Below are positions 33,560 to 45,340 of a stretch of 64,000 bases of DNA, piece by piece; within the stretch, counting starts at the first letter, position 1, and every line of letters starts with the position of its first letter. The stretch spans positions 1,507,001-1,571,000 of the forward strand of contig NC_089275.1 in NCBI RefSeq assembly GCF_963678975.1, written 5' to 3'. The translations under genes and the position numbers were made by a program. The notes beneath the pieces were generated by a model, which worked only from the letters and a program-made list of their open reading frames with translations, made no database searches and had not been told where the DNA came from. The DNA comes from Dysidea avara (Eukaryota; Porifera; Demospongiae; Dictyoceratida; Dysideidae).

Positions 33560-34240
33560 CAATTCTAGGCCTGAGTCAAAGATGCTCAAAGTTTTGTCTA
33601 TAATACTTTCAGGATTTTCCCAAAATTTTCACTTCATTGTTCCCATTATGCTTAAATTGTGCACCTACATAGGTTAACAAAAATGTTCTTGGAATACTTT
33701 AATCACTGAATGTTGTAATAGAGTATTTCACTACAAAGGAACTGTTCTATAATAGAGTATCGATCTAACTGCATAGGCGGTGGAGACGGAGGGGCCTGGG
33801 GGGCTATGCTCCCCCCACTTTTATGGGACAATGTTTGCAAGAAAAAATCGAGTTGCTCTAATAGAACAGTCAGGATCTAGATATTCTAATAGAGCAGTCA
33901 CAGTATTCAGAGAAGCAGTGTAGCAAGCTACTTAGCTATGTATGTGTAGTTATAAATAAGGAGGTATATTTGGTGGAGGGCAGCTATTATCAGCAGGTAG
34001 TTACTTTTTTTTGGTCTTCAGCTTACAGCTGGCCTGGCCCCCTCACGCTTTGGCCTGCTCCAACGCCCCTGCATCTAAGGAACTATGTACAATGCGTTTT
34101 AGTACTCCATTGCAGTCAGTAATTTCCACTGACTGCTCTGTTAGGGAGTACTGATCAATTTCATAGAATTAACTTGAAATATCTGCCTAATATGCTAGTA
34201 TTATGCTGACATAGCACTTCATGCCTTTTACGCTTACTTT
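33560..34240. repeat. dispersed element related to 63390-63790, split by a MITE
   Basis: Left and right parts match the 63.4-63.8 kb copy in order (ATGCTYAAA...GGAATAC TTTAATCA, then TACAATGCRTTT, then TGCTCTGTTAGGGAGTA, then CTAATATGCYAG). The copy at 63.4 kb lacks the MITE and serves as an empty site. Confidence 0.8.
33769..34072. mobile_element. MITE with ATCTAA target duplication, 304 bp
   Basis: Inserted at ATCTAA, which is duplicated (33763-33768 and 34073-34078). The paralogous empty site near 63590 has one copy (CAATCTAAGGAACC). The ends are imperfect inverted repeats (GCATAGGCGGTGGAG and CTCCAACGCCCCTGC). Inside are two CTCTAATAGA motifs, a purine-rich GGGCAGCT tract and CTTTTTTTTGGTCTTCAGC, which also occur in the MITE at 40337-40656. 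Confidence 0.82.
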
Positions 34241-35632
34241 TTCAAACTTTCACATCTCATAACTTTTATACCATTATGATATGGCAATAAAATTTTCAGC
34301 TCTTAAGTAAGCATTTAATTGACGTTATTATGCAATTTACTGAATGCAATCTTTAATATTCTGTTCCACTACTGAGATAATACCTGTTGTGTATAGTTTG
34401 TGCCCACATGCACTGTTTTCGCAGACCTGGTCACAAACTCGCATTTGTCTAATGTGACTGCATTATTAGAGTATCTCGATGCTTTGCAGCACTGGCAATT
34501 AATTCTAAAAGCTATTCTTTGATTCTCAATGTGTGTTTTAGTTTTGAAAGCATATAGCTACAATATTAAAGGAATGAACAACACAAAGTTAATGTTGGAA
34601 AACTTTGTCTGGTACTGTATATAGCCATAAGGTGTAATAGTTATACTTGTGCAAAAATTTCGGGTGAATAATCACAACAACAATGTACAGTTTCACAATA
34701 TAACAGTCTCATACTGGAGCAATTCTGCAGCAATACAGCAAACATTGCTAACCTGTTGATAGTTAATTGAAGTGGTCATCTTCAAGTCTGATTTTCAGAC
34801 ACTCAAGACATGCAAAAAGTAGCAGAATTCCTTTCTTTACTGCTTCTCCTTGTAAGTAGTACATTGAAGAGTACTTATATCAACCATCAAAAAGTGTGTG
34901 ATGATACTCATGATAGTTTGTGAGTGACCTGTTTATCTTGTTCCTGTTTACTTAAGAGCTACTACAGGATAAGTGCAGTGGCTACTAAAATGTACAACAG
35001 AAGTTATAGATCACCTAGAAAGTGATACTAAGGGAATTTATAATTAGCTGGCATTAAATTTCACTCCTTTTAGTGTTGTACTGATATAAGAGTTTGTAAC
35101 ATTCCAATAGCTGGTGTATAATAATGTCCTCAGACCAATAAATGTAGCCAATTGTTATAGTAAAGCACATACCCCATTACAACTTTGAACTACAGTATCA
35201 AGGACTAATGTGTGGGATTGTAGTGTCATTAATACTACTACTACAACAATTGATGATGTTACCTCAATAACAACAATAGAAACACATCTATTATGTACAC
35301 TATACACATACATTAACATGTATATTTCTATGTATCAAATTATATATCTGTATCTGCTGCTATTATGACATGTAGTATCAATCCGATAAAATATACAACT
35401 GATATATGACATTTCTGATAGTTAATCTAATGACTGGTACAACTACCTGTATGCGTAGTACGATAGCTAGTTTGCAAAATCTGTAAAACTTTCAACTTAT
35501 ATTATATTGTATGCCTTATAGCAGCTTATGCTACAAAGGTAAACAATTCCCCTACCAAACTAAACATAAAGTACACAATATTACTAATATAATACAGTAA
35601 TGCTGATGGTGTTTAACCTGTTATCATTACAG
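34241..35632. other. intron-like sequence
   Basis: AT-rich, one CATTATTAGAGTATCTCGAT motif near 34461, no exon recognised until the acceptor at 35632. Confidence 0.5.
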
Positions 35633-35734
35633 AAACACAAAACTCCCCTACATGATGCTGTTGATAAGAAGAAGATCAGTACAGTGAAGTGCATAGTGGA
35701 GGAGCTCAAAATGGACATCAGCAAATTTGATGAG
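35633..35734 (+). CDS. exon encoding one ankyrin repeat (gene fragment)
   Basis: 102 bases, 34 codons, acceptor TTATCATTACAG and donor GAG/GTACAG, phase 0-0. It encodes K-H-K-T-P-L-H-D-A-V, then V-K-C-I-V-E-E-L and D-I-S-K-F-D. The T-P-L-H start and two-helix layout identify an ankyrin repeat, probably near the end of a stack because the next exon seen is not ankyrin. Phase and strand match 5885-5983 upstream and 39172-39247 downstream. Confidence 0.82.
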
Positions 35735-36384
35735 GTACAGTATGACATTCTGTTGTATCTAGAGAAATTTGTGATAGTGAATAATTTGTGTAGGCAGTTA
35801 TTTATAAGGTAAATAGTGTATTAGTGCACATTGAAAATCTACAAAGCCAATAAAAACTTTCCAATAGCATTTCTGTTAAAAGTCTGCACTATGTGTTATA
35901 AGTACAACACCTCAATATAACGTGTTGATGTAACACTTTGTAGTTATCAACACTTTCATAGGCAGACAATGCCTACAGAAAAGAAATAGTAGCATTTAAG
36001 TGCTATATAGCTATGTCTCAAGATATGGTACATGTTGCTGCTACACTTTCAGCTATGATGGGTTTTTTGAGTACTGTATGTTCTCGGAATAAGGACATTC
36101 TACAATGTTTCTGTACAGCTAGTACCAACATTCATATTTGGCACACTTGATCAGTGCCTCAAGAGCAACCCAGTATTACTACAATCCAAGAGCAAGAACA
36201 GCTGGTCTGCATCTTATGGAGCATTTTATAAGCATTTTATAAGCATCTATAATTCTGCATGCAGTGACGCATTAAGCTGCACATCTACATATACCACATG
36301 CACTTGACACCTCAGACAAAAGGAAACCACAGGGTTATATTTCACATATTGCCCTGACCACAGGGAAATATCTAGATATCATCC
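35735..36384. other. intron-like sequence
   Basis: No exon or repeat boundary seen. Confidence 0.5.
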
Positions 36385-36398
36385 TGTGGTTCGGGACT

Positions 36399-36494
36399 TA
36401 TACCATGGTGCCTAATATATATTCCCAAGCCCAATGGCTGCAGGCCCGAGGGCGTGGGGATATATCAGGCAAATCCCTCATGGCCATGGTATAA
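36399..36494. repeat. imperfect palindrome (ATACCATGG ends)
   Basis: TTATACCATGGTGCCTAATA at the left and CCATGGTATAA at the right enclose AAGCCC...GGGCGTGG. It is related in phrase (GATATATCAGGCAAATC) to the palindrome at 37220-37332, so both belong to one fold-back family. Confidence 0.65.
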
Positions 36495-36554
36495 CTATTA
36501 AATGTACCATGAAACCACCTAACTTCAAAGCCAAATTCCAGGGTACATATGTTA

Positions 36555-36650
36555 TAAACCCTGGCTGGCCATGGTACATTTAAGTTAAACCATGGCTGGC
36601 TATGGTACATTTAAAATAAACCATGGCTGGCCATGATACATTTAAATGTA
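36555..36650. repeat. three tandem ~32-bp units
   Basis: AAACCATGGCTGGCCATGGT plus ACATTTAA is repeated three times with small changes. It is a micro-array between two palindromes. Confidence 0.8.
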
Positions 36651-37219
36651 CCATGGCCTTGATATATCTGATGACGTAACGTTGTTTGTTTTTATAAGAA
36701 TCCTGGCAGTATTCGATTGTGGGAGTTTATTATTACTCACGTGATGAAAACCATGAACCCAATTTTGCATTCTACAGCACTCATACGAAGGCGATTCGAC
36801 ACCCTTACCACCCCATGAGTTGACAAATGGAAGTTTAAGGTGAGAACTAGTGTCATGGTTAATTTACAATCGCGTGTCCGCGTGTTTGATTACGTACCAC
36901 GCCCACTTTTCGTATATCACGAGGTAATCACTCTACAGCGAAGCTTACCCCTCTGGATGTTTAGAAAACATTGTAAACAGTGGTTAAACGATGTAGCAAC
37001 TTTGAAACACTTGTTAAATTGCAAAATTGAGTGTTTCCGTGATATTCATAGGATTTTCCCGTTTATGTTAACAAACTTAACTGCAATGTTACTTGCTGCT
37101 GACCCATAATCGAATTTTACAAGACTCTCTATATAATAAATCCAGCGGGTTGCCTCGTATTGGCTTGGGTGATTAGTCGCCCACCACAGTAGGCTATTAG
37201 CCTACATGGTACATATCAG
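36651..37219. other. GC-richer stretch, no supported gene
   Basis: A plus frame at 36840-37109 (89 codons) has no domain and is not called. GTAGGCTATTAGCCTAC at 37184-37200 is a perfect palindrome that recurs as GTAGGCTAATAGCCTAC near 60665, each time followed or preceded by CACCCAAGCC-type text. Confidence 0.5.
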
Positions 37220-37332
37220 TTGTATCACGTGCCCTCGTGATTTGCCTGATATGTACACCCACGCTCTCGGGCCTAACGGCCCTCGAGCTTGGGTGTACAT
37301 ATCAGGCAAATCACTCGGGTACATGATACAAC
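37220..37332. repeat. palindrome, ~54-bp arms
   Basis: TTGTATCACGTGCCCTCGTG to CTCTCGGGCC pairs with GGCCCTCGAGCTTGGGTG to ATGATACAA, loop TAAC. A fold-back MITE. Confidence 0.8.
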
Positions 37333-37339
37333 TATTACG

Positions 37340-37448
37340 TATACTATGAGGGTAATAATCATAGTATACTTAATAGTATACTTTATTCAAATCATAGTAT
37401 ACTAGTATACTTTATAGTATACTTTATCATAGTATACTTTATTCAAAT
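37340..37448. repeat. short tandem repeat of ATAGTATACTTTA
   Basis: Several direct copies of ATAGTATACTTTA, some with ATTCAAATC between them. AT-rich, self-complementary (AGTATACT). Confidence 0.8.
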
Positions 37449-38128
37449 CCCTCATTTCTGATGTTTAGAAAGTTAGTCCAAGTAAGTTGTGTTGTCTAGC
37501 TGAGCATTCAATGATTGAACATAGCAACCAATTATAGTAATAATCCATAATTCCTGGTGATGATAATGACGCTTCCTTTGTGACATAGTAGAACACCATA
37601 GGAGTCAGAGTATGTTTCCCAAAGGAAATTAGATTTTCTGAATTTGAATTTAAGGGTAATAATTTATTCCAACAGTGTATTATATTAATGGATGCTTGGC
37701 TTTTGTACTAGGGTGACTGTTCTATCAAGGTGACTGCTCTATTAGGGTGATAGCTCTATTATTGTATTTCAATCTTCCTTGAATCCTCAGAAACTGCCCT
37801 GTAGCCACCCCTGCATAGGGATGCTTGCAGGGGTGGTGTTCTACTATGTGCACTCTTGCTTCTGTGTAAACTTGATAACAATTAATGTTAGAAAGATTTC
37901 CAGCCACCACATTATTCAACATGTACTTTCTAATAAAATGTAACTAATGACTGATTTAATAACAGAATCTTGTTCTTGAAACTGCATAAGTCGTTTTGCT
38001 TGATAAGTACAAAACTATAAAGATTCTTGTATTTTCACTTTTCAGCATAAACAGATTTTAAAGTGTATGTCATAAATATCTTAAGTGACACAAAAGCAGC
38101 TTTTCATTGAAAAGGTTGACACAGCCTA
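37449..38128. other. intron-like sequence with motif cluster
   Basis: Between 37708 and 37770 there are three successive CTCTATTAG-type motifs (TGACTGTTCTATCAAGG, TGACTGCTCTATTAGGG, TAGCTCTATTATTG). Nothing else recognised. Confidence 0.55.
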
Positions 38129-38390
38129 CAGTGCTTGAAATAATGGTCGGACATCTGACATTTTCTGACCAAAATTGGTGTTTGTCTGAACATGTTCTAT
38201 TTTGGTCGGACATCATGTCCAACCAAAATTAGTATAAAATTTACTCAGACAAATGTATATCAGATTTAATATAATAATTTTTCATGGTAAAAGTATTCAA
38301 TCTCTGAACAAGTTTTACAAATGTCTGATCAAAAATAGTTTAGTTTAGGTGCTATGTCCTAGCATTTTTGTCTGCTTATTTCAAGCACTG
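38129..38390. mobile_element. hAT-like MITE, 262 bp
   Basis: Perfect 15-bp inverted ends CAGTGCTTGAAATAA / TTATTTCAAGCACTG, with CAG...CTG termini typical of hAT ends. The interior repeats GGTCGGACAT / TGTCTGA phrases. No clear 8-bp duplication remains at the flanks, so family assignment is tentative. Confidence 0.75.
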
Positions 38391-39171
38391 CATCAGGAGA
38401 AATCAAACCTAGGACAACACAGTGTTAACTGTTTGAAGGCACTGAGGAAGCAAGCTCTTCAACATTTTCTGAGCTGGCACCTTTGTGCTCTTCATCTTAT
38501 ATGGTTGTGCTTTTTAAACTAAAAACCATTTTGATCCTCTTTTGCTACTGACTGTAGTGGTATACAACAGATCATGTCAGAAATCAATGGCTAAGTGTGA
38601 GATTAAAAACACCACTAGATTCAGGCAAACAAGACATCAGTTGCTGATCATTTTGCTTTGAAATTACTGTTTTCATGTGCTTTATTTCATCCATGGTAGC
38701 AAATAACTTGGTATAATAGAATCGTACAGTGCTGTATTACTGTAACTTTAGTGGGAGTCATGGAGGTTAGACTTTTGTGTCCAAAACTTCATCCAAAATC
38801 TTACCTAACTTTTCCTTCATAACAGATTAGCTGCATTAGCTATCCACAATCAACCCAAACATGTCTTCAGAACAGAGAATAGATAAGTAATATCAATAGT
38901 ACAGTAGCCCATGTTTTATTAACCCCATGATTGATAATAGGTTAGCTATCTAGTAAGCAAATGCAAAGCTATAAGCAATTAACATCAATTACACACAGTA
39001 ATCCAGGGGATATTTCAATCGGTTTTGAATATTTGCACTTGTTAATAATGTGAGCCAAATACTGGGATGATGCTGTGATGAACTGTTGTGTGTTCCTTAT
39101 TAAAGTAGTTGTTTGATGTATAAAAGTATCTGGAGTCTCTTCAGTTTTGTTGATTACTTTTCCCATATTAG
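38391..39171. other. intron-like sequence
   Basis: No exon or repeat boundary seen before the acceptor at 39171. Confidence 0.5.
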
Positions 39172-39247
39172 GACTACAAGAAGAAGATTAAAGAAATGTT
39201 GGGAGGGTCATTACCAGACAATCAAACTGGATCACCTAATACACAAG
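39172..39247 (+). CDS. linker exon (gene fragment)
   Basis: 76 bases between acceptor TTTTCCCATATTAG and donor CAAG/GTATTA, phase 0 to phase 1. It encodes D-Y-K-K-K-I-K-E-M-L-G-G, then a polar S-P-N-T-Q tail: a capping helix followed by a flexible linker, as often found after ankyrin stacks. Its phase 1 end fits exactly the phase 1 start of the CARD-like exon at 53816. Supported by splice sites and composition only, because it is short. Confidence 0.6.
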
Positions 39248-40009
39248 GTATTATTATTGTACCATCTACAAATGTTTAGAATGTGGAATTTAATTGTAGT
39301 TTACTAAAATCGTATGATGCATCAATTTGTCTACATCAACAAATAAATAAATTTAATTAAAAAATTTAAATTAATAATAATAATAAAAACAGGTACAGCT
39401 TTGAATACTAGTGTTTGAAAATCAGTTTGCTTCAACAAGTCTTAAAGAATCAGCATACCCTAATAGAACAACCACAAGATGTCAACTATTCTACTATAAT
39501 AGTCACATGTGTTTGGAATAGTTTGTGGGGTATACCTTTAACATTAAGTGGCTCCTTGCACCTATAGCCTGGAAAGCTCATATAGAATTGCTACTGGTTT
39601 TCTCTTTAATGTCTTCATGAGATGTTACTAGTTGTTTTATTTTCCTCCTAGTATGAAGTGTGAGAGGAAATCAATATCTTTACAGTGAGGCTATATACTG
39701 TATGACAAGCTGCCATTGGTATAATAAATAATTGCTGTGCTATGATTATCATCATTGTAAAAGACTCTATGCTCTGTGTTATTTAAAGGAATACATAGCA
39801 AATTGTGTTGCTCCAAAACTACCAAGATAGCAATTCCTAAGCAACATATTTTTGAATCCTCTGAAATATGCATTAAATCAGCCAAGAATAAAATTTTGTT
39901 GTGAGCCGTAACAGATTGTACACGGTAGTGTAATAGGGTTTTTCACTCCACAATTTAGCTTCAAGAAATATGTACCATTCTATATATCTGTAGTCACTGA
40001 GCAAGAAAG
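39248..40009. other. intron-like sequence
   Basis: ATTTAATTAA-rich simple sequence at 39340-39390 and one diverged CCCTAATAGAACA motif near 39460. No gene. Confidence 0.5.
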
Positions 40010-41205
40010 AAAAGCCTACAGACTAGCATTGAAGCATGAATTAGCAAAGTCTGCCACCTTCTGACTCCTCAGTGTTTGGCTCAGTGAACTCTGGTAAAAC
40101 ATGCCTCATAGGAACATAGTTCAATGAGCCCTTCCAAGAAAACGCTGCCTCTAAAGGTGCAGATGTCCATATCTGCACTATTTATGCCACCAACTGGTGC
40201 AAGTGGTCAGCTAAAGAAATGGCAGAGAAGTTATAAATAAAGTTTTGCCAAAACCTGAACATTGCAGCAAAGAAGCAGGTTGATCCAATGTCACCCTTCC
40301 AGTAGCCCATCCAGACCTGCAGCCTCGGTCAATGTCCAGGGGCGGATCCAGGGGGGGTTCCAAGGGTTCCATGGAACCCCCCTTTTGAAAGAGCCTCTCT
40401 TACTCGAGATACTCTAATAGAGCAGTCAAATCGATATACTCTAATAGAGCAGTCACAGTAGTCTTTTGAGGAGCAGTGTAGCAAGTTATGTATCTAGATA
40501 TAAATAAGGAAATATAGTTGGTAAGGGTATCTATGGTGAGGGGCAGCTGTTGTCAGCAGGTGATGACCTTTTTTTTTCGGTCTTCAACTTACAGCTAGGC
40601 TGAAGTTGCAATTCCAAAATTGAACTCCCATTTTTAATAGTCTGGATCCGCCGCTGATGTCCAAAGCAGTGCTAAAATACCTGAGGTCAAAATAGAGGAG
40701 ATCAAACATGCCAAGGCCTTCAAGATCACCAGTGAAGAGGAGTTCACTGCTGTTGTTTGGGATTGTGCAGGCCAGGAGAATACATCACTACTCACACAGT
40801 TTTCGTCAGAAGAAACAACCTGGTTTTTATTGTCTTCAAGGCTTCCTGCAACCTATTTGGCCCAATTGAAGCAAGACTAGGTGTTCACCAATCATCACAA
40901 AAAGTTACCCACTTCAAGGTGATCCACCACTGGCTGCAGACAGTGATGTCTGTTCGCCATGAAATGGGTAGAACTGCTCATATTTCTGAATTTTTACCAA
41001 CAGTAGTTCTGGATGTCACACACATTGACAAAATCATTGAAGATATTGAGGAAGCAAAAGACGCAATCATCATCCAACTTGCTGGGGAGCTTAAGGGGAA
41101 ACCTTATGCCAAACACCTCATAGGAAATCGTGATGGACAAGGCAGCTTAAGATTCATGCGAAGATTCACAGCAGCACACAAACAACCCTACTTTAATAGT
41201 GTAAA
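40010..41205 (+). pseudogene. decayed Roc-type (Ras-of-complex) GTPase domain
   Basis: In order: an A-Y-R-L-A-L-K lead; a P-loop V-F-G-S-V-N-S-G-K-T near 40070, followed by a TAG in frame; A-A-S-K-G-A-D-V as switch I region; a MITE insertion (40337-40656); then E-E-E-F-T-A-V-V-W-D-C-A-G-Q, the G3 motif, and after a one-base deletion E-Y-I-T-T-H, giving the Roc hallmark W-D-x-A-G-Q-x-E-Y-x-x-T-H. It continues L-V-F-I-V-F, an A-T-H-I-D-K-like G4 reading V-T-H-I-D-K, and peters out near 41205. Roc domains sit in LRRK/DAPK-like and many sponge ankyrin proteins (established). TAG and TAA stops, the frameshift and the MITE show it is dead. It lies between the linker exon and the CARD-like exon. Confidence 0.8.
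40337..40656. mobile_element. MITE inside the Roc pseudogene, 320 bp
   Basis: 15-bp inverted ends CAGGGGCGGATCCAG / CTGGATCCGCCGCTG (one mismatch) with ATGTC duplicated on both sides (40332-40336 and 40657-40661). Two CTCTAATAGAG motifs lie at 40404-40450. The interior resembles the MITE at 33769-34072. Confidence 0.88.
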
Positions 41206-42390
41206 GTGTAAATGTATACCTCATTTGTTGCACCATGGCTTCAAACAAGGGATCTGTATGTAGATGCATTTGCCACGTTCCTTGGCTCGGTTTAAATTTG
41301 AAATTTAAAATGGATTTGAAGTGTAGAAGTCTACTGTATCTCTAAGCCACAGTACTAGTGATAAGCCTTAGTAGGATTTAGTGTGGATAGTGCTGGCAGC
41401 AAAAGATTTCGTTTCAGTGCGATCGACTTGTCAAATGTATTTTTTGATAAGTGCCATATAACTATATTGTTGGTTCTTGAGATTGATGTAATTCCCAACC
41501 ATCAAATAGTGGCTAGCAATGCCCCTGTCAGCTCGAGACACTAGAAAGTAATTGAAGCTAGCAGTACACAAATCCACTGCATGGTTGCCTGAAAAGCGAA
41601 TTAGATTGCACCACAAATGACCACACCCACCACTAAAATGCAATTGGAAGCTAAACAAGCTGTAGAGAAAGAATTCTTACATTATAATTCACTATGGTTG
41701 TACTTGAAGAAGGTCTTGTAGCGCAGGTATATGTGAACCTATTTTGGAAAACCATACCTTTTGACACGTTGGTAAAATTTCTTTTGATAGCTACGATTAA
41801 ACACTGAGTGGTTATCTACCTTGTGTTAAAAATTTGTAATAATACATTGAAGCATTCTAAAGATATGGCTAATTTACTGTCTGATACATAACAAACAAAC
41901 TTTTCATTATCAGTTTATGGTATTGTACATGTACAGTGATCTGGTATGACAAATAGATGACAAATTACTTTGTTGACAAAGATTTCCATTTTTACAAGAT
42001 AAAAAGAGGTCCTTGAGAGTTTAATCATGTGTTCTTTGTGCTTTTCAAATAACCTGTATACATTGCTTTTAATCACCCCATTTCTTGATGTCCCATTCAT
42101 TGTGAAACCACCACACATTCTGATATAATTGAGTATATCTCCTAGAAAAATGAAGTTATGGGTCTAAAATTTCATAGCAAGAAGGCTGAATAGTTGTCCT
42201 ATCAAAATCTACAAAAAACATTATTTTAAAGTCTCTTAAAGTTTCAGTTGAGTATTCTCACAAATTTTGCATGTGCCCAAATGTATGATTTTCCAAAATA
42301 TAGTCACATATATACATCTTGTTCTTTTTGTACCAACAAAATCAAAATGATAAAAATTCAAATATCAAAACCTGTAGAAATACTGTAAGT
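41206..42390. other. intron-like sequence
   Basis: No exon, domain or bounded repeat seen. Confidence 0.5.
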
Positions 42391-42394
42391 TCTA

Positions 42395-43208
42395 ATCCAC
42401 CCCAAAAAACACCTTCGCTGTAAAAAAGGGGCGTCCAAGAAACTACAAGTACCTGGAACCCAATGTAAAAAACAAAAAGAAAAAACAGCTTAGCTGAAGT
42501 GAAAAGTAACTGGTAACTTAAAGAGCTGATATCTGAAGCGGCCAGGAATACAATTACTAAAGTTTAATCCATGCAAGAACACCTTGGCTATAAAACAGGT
42601 GTATACATGAAAGTAACTGGCAACTGAAATGGCTGATATCTGAAGCGGCCAAGAATGAATGGTCATATACAACTAATTCAAAAATTTAACACTGAACCTT
42701 TATAATTCAGCTGTGTTCTATATTCACTCTTGCTGCATCGTAAAGTAATTTCTTTTAACTCTAATTGGCTGGTAATTTGGCCGCCTTTTTTAATAGTCAG
42801 TATAATAGAGCAAAAAAAGGCGGCAAAATTACCAGCCAATTAGAGTTAAAAGAAATTACTTTACGATGCAGCAAGAGTGAATATAGAACACAGCTGAATT
42901 ATAAAGGTTCAGTGTTAAATTTTTGAATTAGTTGTATATGACCATTCATTCTTGGCCGCTTCAGATATCAGCCATTTCAGTTGCCAGTTACTTTCATGTA
43001 TACACCTGTTTTATAGCCAAGGTGTTCTTGCATGGATTAAACTTTAGTAATTGTATTCTTGGCCGCTTCAGATATCAGCTCTTTAAGTTACCAGTTACTT
43101 TTCACTTCAGCTAAGCTGTTTTTTCTTTTTGTTTTTTACATTGGGTTCCAGGTACTTGTAGTTTCTTGGACGCGCCTTTTTTACAGCGAAGGTGTTTTTG
43201 GGGTGGAT
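42395..43208. repeat. 814-bp hairpin, ~397-bp arms
   Basis: The left end ATCCACCCCAAAAAACACC and right end GGTGTTTTTGGGGTGGAT are complementary, and complementarity continues to a ~20-base centre (TAATAGTCAGTATAATAGAG). Arms differ at only a few positions, so it is young or kept paired. Mirror-image 60-codon frames on opposite strands (42490-42672, 42932-43114) are by-products of the symmetry. Confidence 0.93.
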
Positions 43209-43562
43209 ATCACTCATTTTTGTCAGTGAAAGGTAATTTTTTTGGAAATGAGCAATTAACATTAATGCAGAATATTATCTTGGAGAGTCAGTAAAATCCA
43301 TACATAATAATGATTGTTTCATAACACCATAAATTTGGAAGTATGAATTTACGGTGTAGTATGACTGTTCTATTAGAGTAAATTTATCTTTACTGCCTGC
43401 ACGTGATGAATATATCTCATATCTGTGCATGTTAAATGCTTCAGACACCTAATTAAACTTGCAAGTGCCTAATTAGTTCACAGTTGCTACACAGCTATAA
43501 ATACATTTGTAATTGTTATCATCATAATAATTTATCATGTTATAACCATTTTTTAATATTTT

Positions 43563-43920
43563 GGTCACAACTTCAGGATTAGAGCAGCAGAGAAAGGAAT
43601 AGAGGACTCAACCATCAAGACTTGTATACGGGAGATGGAACAGTATTGCGATGGACAATGCCGGTACTAACCCCTCAAGGGTGTTGCAGTACAGTATAGA
43701 TGCAAGACCAGAGCCTCGATCGTCACCGTGGTCACAACTTCAGGATTGGAGCAGCAGAGAAAGGAATGGAGGACTCAATCATCAAGACTCGGGGAGATGA
43801 AATAGCATTGCCATGGACAATGCCAGCACTAACCCCTCAAGGATGTCACAGTGCAGTATTGATACAACCACTCCAACCAGTGCATAAGACCAGAGATCAA
43901 TCATCACCTTTTGACTGAAA
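43563..43920 (+). pseudogene. tyrosine-recombinase C-terminal scrap, duplicated
   Basis: Two ~167-bp tandem units (43563 and 43730). In the second, the frame G-H-N-F-R-I-G-A-A-E-K-G resembles the H-x-x-R active-site box of DIRS/Crypton-type tyrosine recombinases (H-S-F-R-I-G-A-A is usual), and a following G-R-W-N-S appears in another frame. The first copy has a stop. Too short and broken to assign to a family firmly. Confidence 0.4.
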
Positions 43921-45340
43921 TTTTTATACTTGATGAAGCAATTAAAACAAAATAGTTGTAGTACTTATACTTTCCTGAGGGAGCATGCCCCCACAGTCTC
44001 AGACTCCCTTGCCTGTTAGGCAGAATAATAGGATTGAGCCTTACTACCACTTTCACCTTTATTCTTGGCCTGAATGTACATATCAGCAACATACAGTAGC
44101 TGTAGATAATGCTAGTTAATGCCCCTAGGCAGAGCTATAGGGGTGGGAATTTTTCCCTACTATCATACTATCATAGTAGTTCTTCTCGCAGTTCTTTGCC
44201 TGGCCATCATCAACTGCTGTCAAAACATTAGTCTCGTCCCCCAGACTCTTCCTCAAGCATGCTTATCACACAAAAATAACTTAGTTTAGCAGTGCACAAA
44301 CGATTATTCATTGACAGCTTATACTATAATAAAGTACACTTACCGCATTGTTGAACCATGTATACCACCAGATTGACAACTAACACGTGATCTATTTAGG
44401 GGAAATCTCGTGGAAAGTCCCTAATTACCTTAAGCGGACACTCGTGATACGTGGTTTTAAATTGAATGCTTTAAGAATGTAACTGGATGGTGAGGCGTAC
44501 TTTAATCGGCTCGACTTTACTGAGAAACTCGAGCCCCTCGTGAGAAACTACATCGCTTGAGCAACGCTTGAAAAAGTAAGAGTCAAGAATACTGAGGGAC
44601 TCTATGACATATGCCGGTCTTGATGCTAACGAAACGAGGAGTGAAGTTTGTGCAACGTGTCACATCGCCACACACTGATTCACCGTGTTTGTGCGATAGG
44701 GTTTTTGGACCTGTCCACCAGATGTTGAAAGGAAATTTATTCCACCACATGTTGAAAGGAAATTCATTCCAACTTGTGAAGTTATTGGTATACTCATTGT
44801 TGGGGTCCATGGGGACATCGATGATCATTTACCAGTCAGCTGTAAGTAATGTCACAACAGAAGGAAAGGAACCATTTTCATATCCCTATGGCATACTGAT
44901 TTTCCAGGTCAGCCGTTTATGTACACCCAACCACGGAAATGTAGAACTTTGGTTGCAGGTGGAAAATAAACACCTTTTTACTCAGTTACAAGATATTCAC
45001 CCAGCTGGAATAAAATGTTGAAGTGAATGTCATTAGTACCTACTTGCGGTTCATCAGGTATTGGACAATTCCAAGTGTCCAGATTATGCAGTTGTCCTCA
45101 TGTTCAAGTTTACATGTTTAGGCAAGTTCCACAACATCCTATAATTTATTATTATATCAGTGTGGAATAGTGCTTATATAATATTTTTCATATTCCAGGC
45201 TTTAGGTGTATTGTATTTAACGCCTGCTTGTTGGTTTTTGCAGGCCATCTGGTCATACCGGTTTATCCACTAGCAGTTGAATGTGATCATTGTACATATG
45301 TAAGTTGAGACCATGCAAGAACAAAGATACAGGTGTCATG
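43921..45340. other. no supported gene
   Basis: A plus frame at 44611-45021 (136 codons) contains a duplicated M-L-K-G-N segment but no known domain. It spans an acceptor/donor-like CCAG/GTCAG at 44907 and is not called. Confidence 0.45.

Noticed and set aside
42490..43114. Two near-identical 60-codon frames on opposite strands
   Set aside because: Mirror images created by the 814-bp palindrome; no domain or splice support.
44611..45021. 136-codon plus frame
   Set aside because: Contains an internal DNA duplication and splice-like motifs; no domain recognised.
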